Assembly: GCA_934047225.1 (NCBI GenBank)
Contig: OW203986.1
Span: forward strand, 19,223,221 to 19,287,220
DNA length: 64,000 nt
Source: Ypsolopha sequella
Taxonomy: Eukaryota > Arthropoda > Insecta > Lepidoptera > Ypsolophidae
Direction: 5' to 3'
Position numbers and translations under genes: made by a program
Notes under the pieces: model-generated
What the model was told of the DNA's origin: nothing
The model's database searches: none
The model's input: the letters and a program-made list of their open reading frames with translations, nothing else
Part shown: positions 21,353 through 33,301 of the stretch, piece after piece
Position numbering within the stretch: position 1 is the first letter of the stretch
How the letters are laid out: each line of letters starts with the position of its first letter

Positions 21353-21874
21353 AGATTGATTCTCTCTTTTGTTACATAATATTAAAAAATAATTATATCG
21401 GCCAAAATACACTTTAAGATAAGATACATTTTTACTCGTTATATTTCGGCCCACGGTATGGGGCCGTCATCAGCCGACACATATCGAGTAAAAACGTATT
21501 TTATTGTTTTAATATTAATAAGAAAACCAAAGAAATAAATAATAAAGCTTAATAAAGCACAATATATATTTATTAACACTTTAAGATATAACCAATGTAT
21601 AAAAATAGTTCACTGTATGATTAAAATTATTTTAAATGATATTATGGTAGATTCAAAATAATTGGATTTGCCATAAGAGTAACTTTATAATTTTTTAATG
21701 TAATGGTTCTAAAATTACTCTTATGGAAAATCCAATTATTTTGAAGGTACCATATCATTCAAAATACGTTTAATCATATAGTAAACATTGTTGTATATTG
21801 TTCTTATCTAAAACTTGTATTTTGTCGAATATAATTATTTCTTATATTCTGTAACAAATACGGAGAATCGATCC
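21353..21874. mobile_element. TTAA-flanked foldback MITE, copy 1 (522 bp)
   Basis: TTAA at 21349-21352 and 21875-21878. Termini AGATTGATTCTC / GGAGAATCGATCC are inverted, extending through AATAATTATA.CGGCCAAAATACA. A second, inner inverted repeat (TTCAAAATAATTGGATTT..CCATAAGAGTAA near 21653-21685, and its partner at 21715-21745) makes a nested palindrome. Related to 33302-33827. Confidence 0.75.
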
Positions 21875-24344
21875 TTAAATCTGAAATGTTGTAGAAAAAT
21901 ATTAAAAAGAAGTCTCAATGATTAGTATTTAGTTAAAAAAAACTCTCTGTTTATTCTATGAGATAAACTAAATGAGTTGAATAAGAGTACGCTTCACGCT
22001 CAAGCTAAACCTCAAGTCTGCTCGAACAAATAAAGTTATGATTTTATTTATAACCATGCAAGGTGTTGTAATGTTTTGTGATATGTTAGGAAAAAGTAGA
22101 CTCAACGGGTCTACAAAGCACGAAAAATATGGAGTCGTAGCGCTTGCTACGCCGTAGCAAAATATTGTAACGTGAACCTGACCCATAAAGTGAAGAAAAT
22201 ATCAGTTTTTATTGTACATATAGTTTAAATTTAATAATTATTTTTTTAATAAAACTAAATGTTTCATTTCCAAATATGTCTAATTTAAATAAGCGCGATC
22301 GTGCTTCAAATCATATTTATTTTAATTCAACTTTATTTCAACTAAAATATTGTCTAAACTGGAGTGAAGCTAAGACGTATTGATTTACTATATAAACCTA
22401 TGCACATTGCTGTTCGTCGCGCAGAACGATGTGGCGAGCTCATAAAATCTTATCTGCCCCCGACCGAAGAGCGTTTGCGTGGGTTTTATTACTTGCCTGG
22501 ACTATTGATTTGGTGTTCAAGTTGGATTTTATTAAAAAATATTGGAGTTCCTGTTTGTATTCATTAATATTGCACACCGTTTTTTACACAGAAACATTTT
22601 TAATGTAGTGCTGTAAAGTTTTCATTTTTAAAGCGAATAAAATGTTAAATTTTTACGTTTTCAAAATACACATGTTCTAAATTTTCAGTTTTGGCTAGGT
22701 AACGTATTTATTAAAATACAACTGCTTGAAATTCTGTAGTTTTTGAAACTATTTATTATTTTTATCCAAACAACAATGTTACCTCACACAACACAGTACA
22801 AAGCAACGGTAGGCTGATTTTATGACCAGAAGTGTCAGTGTTTCAACTGGTACGTTAAGACCCTTTGGGGGATAGCAAAGATATTGTATGGGAGATTCAG
22901 TATTACCTAATCTCCACATTAAAATCGAAATATTTAGAAATATACAGAAAGTATGGACAGGAAAGGTCTGAATCTAAATATGAAAGCTCAAGCCTTTAGC
23001 CTCGTGAATTCTTATTTTACATTCAACCATCTAGATGCTTATTGGCACTAAAACAATAGATTGCAGTCTAAGTCATGGGTCAAGCCCAGTCTACAAATCA
23101 AAATAATTACAACAGAGAAATATCAAAATGCAAAAATGTTTTGAACTAAATTAATTATCTTTGAATAAAACACTTTCACCTTAATGTTTCAAACTAAAAC
23201 AAGTAGAATCATTGGTACCCAACAAAAACTCAGCTTTAACACAGGATTTAGACAAAAAAAAGGTTAAAATAAATTTAAGAAAACCGATGTAACTGGATCT
23301 TGGTTTACTGAACTAACACAATAAAAGAAATATAAAACAACTTATGTAAGGACAGACGCGGGTCATCTACTGTCAGACATCATGTTGTAGCGCCTGGCTA
23401 TGGTTCGAATCATAAAAGATTAACATAAAGAATTCTTTATGGAAGTTTGCATTGGGTGATTCCTTCTCGGGCATGCTTTTGGATGTATAAGTTATCATTT
23501 TTCGGGTGGATATTTGTGACCCAACAGATTTTGAAGTAGCTACTTCTTTGTTTGCATCTCGTACAGGGTTTATATTCAGAACTTGTACGTCACTTCCAGT
23601 ACGACTTTTTTTAACGAAGGATAGTTTGATTTCTGATTATAGATTATCACCTTTTTTACTATAACAATGTATTATTTGAGCAAAACATTTAGTTCCGTAA
23701 AGTTTGAGCGATTAACTCCTAAAGTAGTTTAAACTGTGTTTCAGGAGGAGTATTACTTAGTATTTTCGATGATGAAATTAATGCTTATTTGATCAAATAC
23801 GCTGGAATCACTGACATATCTATAGCCGCCATTTATTCTTACCTCTGTAATTAAATAAAAAAGCGACATGTGAAGTATCCACTTAAATAATTTAACAGTT
23901 GTGTCTCAGACACAAAACGCTGCTTTTTCTTTTTGATATGACTGCATATTTTTTTTAAAGAGCTTCTTGATCAGATTCTTAAAATATTAAAATTATTATA
24001 TTTCTACCTCTTGGTGTTCAAAAAACATAGATTTCATTTAAAAAAGCCACCAAGTTGCGAGCTCTTTTACCCGGTTTGCCGGCTATTCTTGGCGAGACAT
24101 TTTATTTGAGGTACTGCAAGTGTATTTTTAGTTCTCGCTGTGAAAAAAAATCAGATGGATGGAATGACAGACACAACCAGATTGCCAGAATACCTACTTA
24201 TAAAATACTATAGAACAGAATACCTATTAATTACCAGAATAGCAAATTAAATTTACAGAAAACAAAATTATTTTGTAGTTTAGAAACGTCAGCAATGCGT
24301 ATTTGGGAGAGGAGAGTTGTGTTCCAGATGCGATTAGTCCGTTT
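21875..24344. other. AT-rich intergenic stretch with one open segment
   Basis: Mostly non-coding. Apart from the 22372-22600 segment listed below, nothing recognised. TTCGAATC near 23403 resembles part of a box B, but no tRNA fold was found around it. Confidence 0.45.
22372..22600 (+). other. Open segment, two overlapping frames, unassigned
   Basis: Locally richer in G+C. One frame reads LYKPMHIAVRRAERCGELIKSYLPPTEERLRGFYYLPG and ends at TAA near 22567. A second frame is open from about 22395 to TAG near 22609 and has a hydrophobic stretch (AFAWVLLLAWTIDLVF). Neither shows a known domain, clear splice sites or a strong ATG context. It could be an old transposon or host exon, or chance. Confidence 0.2.
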
Positions 24345-24388
24345 GATATATTTAAACATGTTGCTTTAGCAACATGTTTAAATATATC
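24345..24388. repeat. Perfect 44-bp hairpin
   Basis: A 21-base arm, GATATATTTAAACATGTTGCT, has its exact reverse complement after a 2-base spacer. No mismatches. Too short and too loop-poor for a typical pre-miRNA; likely a palindromic scar or foldback core. Confidence 0.85.
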
Positions 24389-26160
24389 CAAGCTATTATG
24401 TAAACCTTAAAAGGTTTCAATTGAAAATTAGAGTGAGTTGACATCATATTTTGAATCCGTTTTTAACTTTTTCATCCGATATTTAGGTTTCAAATTAATG
24501 CTATTTAGTATAGAAAAAAAATTTTTTTTTTTCTTTAATACGTTTCTACGTCGTTGATATTTATAAATTTATAAATACAAGCAGTGGTGAGAATTTGTTA
24601 GACCTTTACGGATGTTTGTTAAAAGCTGTATTTCATCGATGTTATCCATATCCAACCAGCGTTGGATAACCTATATAAAAAAATAAAGAAATGTTTCAAT
24701 GACAATACTTTCCCTCCACTGACCACTTTGATTTTTCATACTGTACCTATATACCTATAGAAGTATTCTGCCCTCAGTCTGTATCGTTCAAGTATACTTG
24801 CCTGTCTAAACACTGACGGCGTAGCGGGATTGAAGTAGGTACACCCCAGTAACAATGACGGTCTTTGGCTTTTGTAATACCTACTTTATTATGTGCGGCA
24901 AAGATCCCCAGACAAAACTTTATTAGAAGTATGGAGTACCCGAGCTATCTCGCTTCCTGTGCTGTAATATCTCAGATATTGACATTAACTTGTCGTTGGG
25001 TATGTTGTGTAAGGTATCATTCTATTAGGCAGGATATTGTGTAAGAATTACGAAAAGGACTTTTCGTATTTAGGGTCCATCAGATACTGGAAAGCCTAAA
25101 GCAAGTCTTTTTGTTTGTTTGACTGGATTTCTCGTATCATCACTAATAATAGCTAAGCCGATTGAGTAGATTTTTGACATAATGTTTGTGATAACGGAGA
25201 AATCCATCATTGTCGAGGATGCTGATAGTTACTCAAGATAATGTTTACTGCAAATCCATGAATTTCTATTATCGAGGGATTTTTTTTTCGGTAAAATAAC
25301 CTCGCGAACGCCAACGCTTTCAAAACAGAGGTCATGCCCGGAGCCTCCATACATGATTCCATAAGAAACAGCCTAATTGCACCTTTGATAGTAAATTGTT
25401 ATTCAAAGAGATTGCGACCATTAAAAATTACCTTAAATCACTAAATATTTTTGTAAAACGCAAAAATTACGAATAAACGAAATAATACGTGAGAGCACAA
25501 AATTTTCATGTTTGATTCTGTTTTTGTTTGTTATCAATTTTAAACAAATGAAAGACAGTCCAATCTTTTTGTCGAGTATTGAAACGGTACAGAAAAGCAG
25601 TATAATTAAAACCTTTCTGGGCTTGCATAAAGCTATAAAGTGGTATCAGATTTTTGCTTCAATAACTGTAGAAAATTGATAACTGTCATCATCTCGTTTT
25701 GCTGAAACCAAATGATATTTCATCACCTATTTCAGACAGAATCTTTAAAAAATTACATGGAAAAAAAAGAGGAAGGAGTAAAGCTTTTAAAAAGTTTCTT
25801 GAGTGTTTCGTCAGTAAAAATAAACGCAATCTACAACAACGCCTAACAAGACTTCCTTTTTTTACTTTTGTTTATGTATCTCAACAATATTTAAACTACT
25901 CACTGATTTAGCTACACTCAAAAATATACAGAATTCCTGACCTACAGATCGAATATCTACTGCTGTCAAAATCCAAATTTATAAATGCTTGAATCATCAT
26001 GTCATAAGTCTCCAAGGTGTGTCAGTGATACTTGCAAGTCTCACGTTTCACTGATGATTCTTACGTCTATCTAAGTTGATGTACAAGCTCTTTGACCACG
26101 ACTCAGCCCTCGCTCATTAAGTAACAAAATTGAAGAACCCGGATCACAACTTTATAATAA
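24389..26160. other. AT-rich intergenic stretch
   Basis: No repeat shared within the window and no domain-bearing frame seen. The open frame at 25699-25911 begins with ATG-like context missing and has a basic composition only. Confidence 0.45.
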
Positions 26161-26762
26161 TTATTACTAGCCTTTCGCCCGCGGCTCCACTCGGGTTTGG
26201 TTAATCTTTGCCCCGGTTTCAGCTTGGCGGTTATTTTATCAATATCCCTTATGGTCTACTAGCTTTTGCTCGCAGCTTTGCCCGCTGTGTTAAAGATGTT
26301 GTATAGTCGTATCGAATCTGTAAATATTTTTCAGACCATTAATTTTTTAGTACTTAGTTGACCTCACTCGAGTTTGGCGTATTTGGAGTGTTTTGGGTTC
26401 TCATCTTCTCTAATTTGATCTTGTCTTTGTCTTTGGTGAGGCCTAAGGGCAAGACACGTTTCCGTCTTTATCGATTACGAAGGCCGAGCCACTTTTCTGA
26501 TCGACACTATTTTACGTTCTCTGAATTAATCCTCCCCTAATGTTTGGCGAGGCAGAAGTCCGAGCCGCGTCTCTGAACGACAATATTTCTTATTCCCATG
26601 GGAACTGATGTATGGTAAAAAAAGGAACCTATGTTCTATTCCAAGTCTAGAACTACATTTGTGCAAAGTTTCAGCCCAATCTGTTTAGTAGTTACGGCGT
26701 GAAAGAGTAACAAACATCCATCCATACAACCATCCGAACTTTCGCATTTATAAATATTAGTT
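26161..26762 (+). repeat. ACTAGC...CCCGCGGC dispersed repeat, full-looking copy
   Basis: Begins ATTACTAGCCTTTCGCCCGC, repeats a variant of that start at 26258 (CTACTAGCTTTTGCTCGC), and ends with the usual tail of this family: AAGTTTCAGCCCAATC, GTAGTTACGGCGTGAAAG, then TTTATAAATATTAG. I recall this family as very common in Lepidoptera. Short versions lie at 31305-31478, 51058-51090 and 57489-57545. Confidence 0.7.
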
Positions 26763-27029
26763 GGAAGTGAGATTGGCTTTTCCTTATAGTTTTAGACCTC
26801 ATAGTAAATAAGTTAAATTAAATACATTTGGAGATTGCGTGCTGAATGAGTGGTACTTCGCTTTTATATTGCTGGTTTATCTGTGACGTCCTCCAATAGT
26901 TACACGACATATCCTACTGACTGTTTAGAAAATGTTTAATTCTGTGACTTTGAAATTGCGCAAACAATAGTTATTTGCTATGTTATTTGGCTCGAGTACT
27001 TGTTTAAAAAGTTTTTAATTTAAAACCTG

Positions 27030-27215
27030 AGGAAGCGAAGGATACTAGGATTGAACCACGAGCGAAGCGAGTAGTTCAAAAATAGAATTCTTAGCGTAGC
27101 GAAGGTTTAAGAGGTACGAGACGCAAAATAACTTTGCTGCCGAGCGAAACACACAATTTTACACCTCACTACAGCGAGATAAATGTTAAGTGCAAGACAC
27201 TGACATGTAGTAATA
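27030..27215. repeat. GAGCGAAGCGAG-type palindromic repeat
   Basis: CCACGAGCGAAGCGAGTAGTTC, TAGCGTAGCGAAGG and GCCGAGCGAAAC cluster here. The motif family is that of the foldbacks at 29893, 35803 and 38555. Confidence 0.5.
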
Positions 27216-27669
27216 CAAGTACGCTGGACACATTGTGCGATACAAAATGACAGTTCTTTTTTGTGCCGATTTAAAGCGCCCCCAATAAGCGTATCGTGAG
27301 CTAAAATTGACACTTGTTATAATAGATAACGTCATTGTCGTATCTTTATCATTATTTTATATACTATTCCGAGACGCACGCTCACGTAATCAAATTGCTT
27401 AATTATCAGGTCTTCAATAGAGCACATTGTATTATTAGAGGTCATAATGAAAGAAAAAAACAAACAAACCTGTTTCTTTTTTCGTGCAATCGTCGTGCTG
27501 GCCAGTACGATTTTTCTAAAAATGAAGCTGGCGCACTGATATCAAATAAGTATCAATGCATTTCAGTGTGCTGGTGGTAACTATAGAAACCTTTTTGAAT
27601 AAAAACGTTCGAATTTTAGGAACCTTTTCCACGGTAGCGTATAAAATGCACTTTTGCACGCAGATTTTG

Positions 27670-27812
27670 AATGGCACTAGACAGAATTAAATGGTGAGAT
27701 ATGACATAGAGCCGATCTTAAATAGGAAATATAGAGCTGATCCTAAATAGGAAATAACGAGGAGGATGATGAATGTTTTAAGGATTCCGTACCCGTACTG
27801 TGTGATGGAATT
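27670..27812 (+). repeat. Dispersed repeat, copy 1 of the CACTAGA..GAATTAAATGG type
   Basis: Closely matches 29085-29240. It carries a local direct repeat, GAGC.GATC.TAAATAGGAAATA, twice, and runs into GGATTCCGTACCCGTACTG, a relative of the GGTTCCG repeat. Confidence 0.6.
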
Positions 27813-28664
27813 TAATCTTTCCGAGCTTGTGAGGTGAAAAATCAATTCCCTTCAAAAAATATATATTCTCTACTTGCAAATTACTATTGGAAGGTGATTC
27901 TCTTTTGTTGTAATTTTAAAAGTCGCAAAATTACGTTTTCATTGGTATAATAACAATCATAAATAAGGAAAAGACACGCACAATGTTATATGAACATGTG
28001 TTTTGGGTTTCAAAGCAGATCACGAATACACCTCATTGATGTCAAGGACCCCTGCTAGATCTACTGGTTTCGGTTCAGAGAGGGTCTATAAGACTAGATG
28101 TTTCTTAGTCATTTGCTGGTCGTTCCACCTTCGCTCGGCGCCACATAGTCTAGTCTCAATCTCATCTACGAGTATGTACGCCATCAATAGTTACTGTGCA
28201 CTGCTGTAGACTAAGAAACAAAATAGTGAGAAGTATTTTAAGGTATTTGTAGGCTTCCGAACTTTAGAATTAAAAACAGGATCCATACAAAACTATTTTT
28301 GGGATTTTCTGACAGCTAATTTAAAAAAAGAAATAGTTCGGTGTATCGCAATAGATGGCGTTGATGAGACATGGCTAGAGTTGCCAACTCAAAAACATGT
28401 TTGATGTGAACTTATTTATTTCTAATAAAAAATAAAAACAAATTTATTAGTGATCGGAACCATGATGAGAACGAGATATGTGCAAAAAAACAATTAAATA
28501 TTGAATTTTTTTATGGAGGTCGTAATAAACTTATCTAAAAATGTACATAAAAATGAAATATATCGTCACATAAATCCTTGTTGTTGAAACGTGACGGTAA
28601 AAATATCTTGCCGTGCCGTTACCGAGTAAAATTATAAAAGCGCCCGTTGGCAACACTCAGACAA

Positions 28665-28702
28665 TATGTATGTATGTATGTAATGTATATATGTATGAAT
28701 GT
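28665..28702 (+). repeat. Imperfect TATG microsatellite
   Basis: TATGTATGTATGTAATGTATATATGTATG, continuing as ATG-rich sequence. Confidence 0.8.
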
Positions 28703-28867
28703 TTGTCCGACAATAACTCGAGTATCGTTGATCAGAACGTAATGATATTTGGTAGGCAAGTAAATGAGACAAAATATTTTTTTAAATCGAACATGAACTA
28801 AATCAGTAAAGGCGTTACTGAGATATGGGGTTGTGGGTCTGCGAGTTCACAGTTCGGGGCTTCGAAG

Positions 28868-29035
28868 CTTGAAATTTTGTTAACAGATAGGTCTTTTAGC
28901 ACACACATTGAAAAAGATCTGAAAATTACAAATATTTAATTATTAAGGAAGTTATAATTGACCAGCTTAGTCAGACCATTTAGATACATAGAGTTTAATA
29001 GAGATCGTAAGTGTCAAGTTAATTTGGTCATTGAA
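28868..29035. repeat. Left arm of a wide inverted repeat
   Basis: TTAACAGATAGGTCTTTTAG, GAAAATTACAAATATTTAATTATTAAGG and AGACCATTTAGATACATAGAG are found, reverse-complemented and diverged, at 30528-30682. The arms are about 1.5 kb apart. Confidence 0.55.
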
Positions 29036-29084
29036 ATTATTTACCGCGGTTATGCAGGAGCCTGGTGTCGATAACGCCACGGCA

Positions 29085-29240
29085 CTAGAAAGAATGAAAT
29101 GGTGGGACATGACATATAGAGCCGATCTTAAATAGGAAATAGCGAGGTGGATGATGAATGTTTTTAGGATTCCGCACCCGTATTGTGTGGTGGTACGAAA
29201 CCCTAGTGCGCAAGACCGACTCCCACTTGTCCGGTTTTTG
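29085..29240 (+). repeat. Dispersed repeat, copy 2 of the CACTAGA..GAAATGG type
   Basis: Matches 27670-27812. Ends in AAACCCTAGTGCGCAAG and CCACTTGTCCGGTTTTTG, the right-end signature of the GGTTCCG repeat class. Confidence 0.65.
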
Positions 29241-29892
29241 TTTATTTAATTTCTATCTTCTAACAAAATAAAAGCAAGCAAGAAACAGTTTAGCACTGCA
29301 TTTTGCTGGGGGACCCGTCTTAAGTATAACGTGAATTTTTAGCAAAGTTAGAAAATAAATGAAGCACACCCTGAAGGTAGAGCTTAACTTGGGCTACGTA
29401 GAACTGACATCCTTAAATTCTTCAACAAATGCATCCTGATGATGAAGCTTGTAAAGATGTTTCAGCAAAGTACCACATGAAGATTTGTTTTGAAGAAGGA
29501 CATTATGCCAACCAAGTTGTTGACATCCTGAAGAAGGATAAATAAAGGCACCCTGATGATGAAGCTAAAAAATGTACCAGCATAGTAGCACATGATGATT
29601 TGTTATATCTATTTATTTACGCTGCTTGAGTGTGTGTACCCGTATGTGTTATTATTAGAAAATACCTAAAAGTAAACAAGTTTAGCTCACTATTATTTAA
29701 TTACACTACACTACAGCGCAGTGAAAGGGTTGGGTTGGGCAATCACAGATCTCAAAGATGTTATTATTCACACGGCCACGCGACCCTGTATATAATCGAC
29801 AGTGTCAGTCAACCCACGGTTTGAAAGTTTGTAAACAGCATATTATGCATGTAGATGTAGTATGAATAGCCGGACGTAAAAGGGTTATCTAA

Positions 29893-30283
29893 TAGTAGTT
29901 TATGCTACAAGGGCGCAAAGGAATAAATTACGAGGACGATTTAAAACACGAGCGTAGCGAGTGTTTTAAACGTAACCGAGTAATTTATTGCTTTTACGCC
30001 CGTGTATCATACTACATTTTTCAATGCATAGTGTGAGGAAATGAAAACAAATATAATCTTGTGAACTTTGAATTATAATTGGCTCAAAAGGACTGTATCC
30101 ATAGCCGTTAAACGGTGTAAAAAAAGTATAACGTCTATGGTACACAGGAAAGGCTGCAAGTTAGCCAACCATTATAAAGAAATTAAAAAAAAAAAAATTT
30201 AAATCCCTAGGGCAAAATAATCGACTTTCTGTTCGGTTTTGATGCATAAAAATTGGGCCTTTACGAGCACATGCATTGAAAAA
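29893..30283 (+). repeat. Double-foldback repeat, copy 1 (391 bp)
   Basis: First half is a palindrome: TAGTAGTTTATGCTACAAGGGCG against CGCCCGTGTATCATACTA, centred on ACACGAGCGTAGCGAGTGTT. Second half is bracketed by TTTTCAATGCATAGTG and GCACATGCATTGAAAA. A second direct copy is at 38555-38946 and an inverted one at 35803-36117. No coding. Confidence 0.8.
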
Positions 30284-30389
30284 ATATTTTTTTATTTTTA
30301 AGACAGAATCTTTTAAAAGAGTTACAAATAATCTAAACATACAAATTAATTAATTGTTGAATACAAATATAAAGTAACCTATATTGGCC

Positions 30390-30450
30390 ACCCTAAAAAA
30401 ACCGCCCAAGTGCGAGTTGGCCTCGCGCACAAAGGTTTCCTTACTACCAC
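30390..30450 (-). repeat. GGTTCCG-class repeat fragment
   Basis: CCTAAAAAAACCGCCCAAGTGCGAGT followed by CTCGCGCACAAAGG: the family's right end in reverse orientation. Confidence 0.6.
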
Positions 30451-30527
30451 CACACAATGCTAAATAACTCCACTTGGTAAAACATGGTAAGTAATTCCAC
30501 TTGCAGTTATGAAAGAGAAAAATAACT

Positions 30528-30682
30528 TGACACTTACGATCTACCAAACTCTGTATCCAAATGGTCTAACTAAGTTGGTCATTGATAACTTCCTAAATAA
30601 TTTATTATTTTTAATTTTCAGAATCTTTTACAATGTGTGTAATATAACAAGACCTATCTGTAAACGAAATTTTTAGTTTCTA
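30528..30682. repeat. Right arm of the wide inverted repeat
   Basis: Reverse-complement partner of 28868-29035: CACTTACGATCTACCAAACTC, AACTTCCTAAATAATTTATT, AAGACCTATCTGTAAACG. Confidence 0.55.
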
Positions 30683-30876
30683 AGTCAACTGGAAGTGCCC
30701 TTACAGGTTTTCATGGTGAGCAAATTTGTATGAAATTGATTATGTAAAATAAAATTACTTTTTTTTGCGTGGAGTAAGAAGCCTGATTTTTGTACAGCAT
30801 CATGGGGCTGTAGACTTCTGTAATAGGTATTAGTTTCAACTTTATATCTCATACGGGGCCGAAACAAAAGGGTCTT

Positions 30877-30895
30877 GACAGACAGACAGACAGAC
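30877..30895 (+). repeat. GACA microsatellite
   Basis: Short (GACA)n run, followed by GGACAACAAAGTGATCC, as commonly seen in the GGTTCCG repeat class. Confidence 0.7.
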
Positions 30896-31304
30896 GGACA
30901 ACAAAGTGATCCTATATGTTTTCATTTTTTCATTTTGATGTTCAGAACCCTAAAAAAGGAAGTACCATTTTAATTTTAATTTCCAAGCTAAGAATTATAA
31001 ACTTCGAAAAACTTGCAGAAATTTAAAATTCATCTCGTAAATGGTGTGATATGCGCTGAGCTTTACAGCTGCAATAACTCATAAGTCAAGGGCGTAATGT
31101 GCGTGAAATAGGCTCCGTGCGGCTTTTCACAAGTACCCTCACCAGTTTTTAAAAGAAATAGTAAATTTGCTGCTGGAAATTTAGAAATGAACAATCTTTT
31201 ACATCGTAATTTAAATTGAAATATTTGTATTTATATTAAGTTTGAATAAGGTTGGGTTTTAAATGAACGATAATATATATATCCTCATATCGAATCATAC
31301 ATTT

Positions 31305-31478
31305 TATTAGCTTTTGCCGGCGGCTTCGCCAACAATAATTTAGTTGGCATTTTTCTGGATAAAAGGCAGCCCATGTCACTCTCCGGCTCATCAACTATCC
31401 TATGCAAAAAAATCACATCAATCCGTTGCTGCGTGAAATAAGGTCAAACAAACTAACAGCCGACAAACACACTTTCAC
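31305..31478 (+). repeat. ACTAGC...CGGCGGC repeat, short copy
   Basis: ATTAGCTTTTGCCGGCGGCTTCGCC at the start; ATCAATCCGTTGCTGCGTGAAATAAGG and CACTTTCACATTTAATTTA at the end, a shortened version of 26161-26762. Confidence 0.6.
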
Positions 31479-32348
31479 ATTTAATTTATTTTTTATTTAT
31501 TTATTTGCATAACATTTATACAGCATTACAGTAGACCATTGCACTTTGTAAATTAGGTAGGTAAGTATTAATTTTTTTTTTCTTCTTATTTTTTATTTAT
31601 TATGTATTTATAGTAGCTCTAGGTATACGGATGTCACTAGACATACCTTGAATTTTATTAAGATAATAATGTAAGCGACAAATTATTCATTATATAACAA
31701 AACAAATAGTTCATGGCGTTTGATGAAGTGATTTCTGGTTTGATTAAATCAAGATACAGGTGCTTTTAAACAATAAAAGTCATTGGCAAATTTTATCATT
31801 ATGAAACCAATAAAAATGAAATCATAAATATTTAAACTATTTGCTGCCAAATGATGATTAAATCATTAAAATACTTTATAGTAAATGTATTCGAAATAAA
31901 AGCTCAATGGATAACGATAAATGTACACAGCCTCGATAAAAGTCTCTTTCATTTTGTCCTCAGCAAATAAAACTTGAAATATGTTTTTGGATGTTGATAA
32001 AGGATGACACGCGTAGATTTCTATTGATGGCAAGTTCATTAAAAGTGATTTACGAGAATGTTTCTGCGCTAAATGTTCAAGGAATAAATTTGTTTGTAAA
32101 ATTTAAATAAAAACAGAACGCATATTTTTTGTGTCTTTTATTTTATTTGTTTAAAAAAGTTATACACCAACACTCAACAAACAAGTGTGTATTATGACGT
32201 AGGTACACATTGTTTATACCGGCATAAAATACGCAATTCGCTTAGATTAAATTATGTTAGGATGTGTTAATTCGAAAACCATTTCGAGATTTAAGTTTAA
32301 TAAGCCGTATTTTAGAACTTGTAGTCTAAAAAACTTCATGATGATGAA
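31479..32348. other. AT-rich intergenic stretch
   Basis: No gene seen. 32226-32340 (AATTCGCTTAGATTAAATTATG ... GTAGTCTAAAAAAC) is a diverged relative of 10780-10860 inside TTAA copy A. Confidence 0.45.
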
Positions 32349-32588
32349 TATTTTTACGAAAAAGCTGTAACTTCCATTTGTCTTCGTGTGATGTCACTTG
32401 AGAAATGGCTGTTTAGAATTTAGTCCTTTGCTATCAAGATGAATTTATAATAATTTGCTTTCGACTAATTTGACAGCTGGATTACAGATGAGTAGACAGA
32501 CAGAGACAGACCACTTTTTTATAAGCAATCACACAACACAACCAGTGTAATGTCTAAAATTCTCAAGTGACGTCATATCGGACAATTC
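32349..32588 (-). repeat. TGACGTCACTTGAGAA foldback family, copy 1
   Basis: Reverse-complement relative of 55098-55330 across its length. Within each copy TGATGTCACTTGAGAA and TTCTCAAGTGACGTCA face each other about 190 bp apart. Contains a short (GACA)n run. Confidence 0.7.
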
Positions 32589-33297
32589 CCTAAAAGCTCA
32601 TAAAAAAATAATAGTTAATTTATATACCAAAATAATGAAAACTTTGTCCTAAAATGACGTTAACTCTCCAAAACAAAAATTTAAAAATCTTTTAAAAATT
32701 AAGCCATGGGAATTATTGATATGATAAAACACACAATCATTTTCAAAATATTTTAAAACTGTCAATGTACTTTTGCCGCGTTCTTGTAATTCTCTACTTA
32801 CATGCAATACTTTAGCCGAACCAGCCTATCTGTTAAAAGCCGAAGCTTCTGCTCTACGCGATATGGTTTTTTGATGGATCAACAAACACAAAGTCCAAAA
32901 AACGGTTTCTTTATCCTCTTAGAACGACACACAGAAAACCTGCAATAACAAATCAGCGAACGCGTTATAACAACAAAGTTCTAACGGGGCTGCTGGCTGG
33001 CGGGGATTATAAAAAAAAGTGTGAACTGAATAACGGAGCGACCAGCCGTTGGCTCCGGAGCGGCAATGAATAATCCTCCCGTCAGAGCCACGCGAGTCGG
33101 CTGGCCAATTAAAAACCTACTCTTTCCACGATTTTTAGCTTAGAATATTGTATAATAAGCCAATAAAATACCACTCAACGCCTGCGAACGGGCGGCCCCC
33201 GCTTTGAAATATGCACTTGCTAGTCTCATTACCCGGACTAAAATTAAATGCAAGAGACCGGGTTAAATGTCGCATTTAAGAGCTCCCCAATTCGTGC
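32589..33297. other. Intergenic stretch with a GC-rich island
   Basis: 32985-33115 is markedly GC-rich compared with the surroundings and has TATAAAAAAAAG near 33008. It could be a promoter or an old UTR; no coding frame was recognised downstream. Confidence 0.3.
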
Positions 33298-33301
33298 TTA
33301 A

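Noticed and set aside
23395..23420. Possible tRNA (GGTTCGAATC, like box B)
   Set aside because: No cloverleaf, acceptor stem or box A at the expected spacing.
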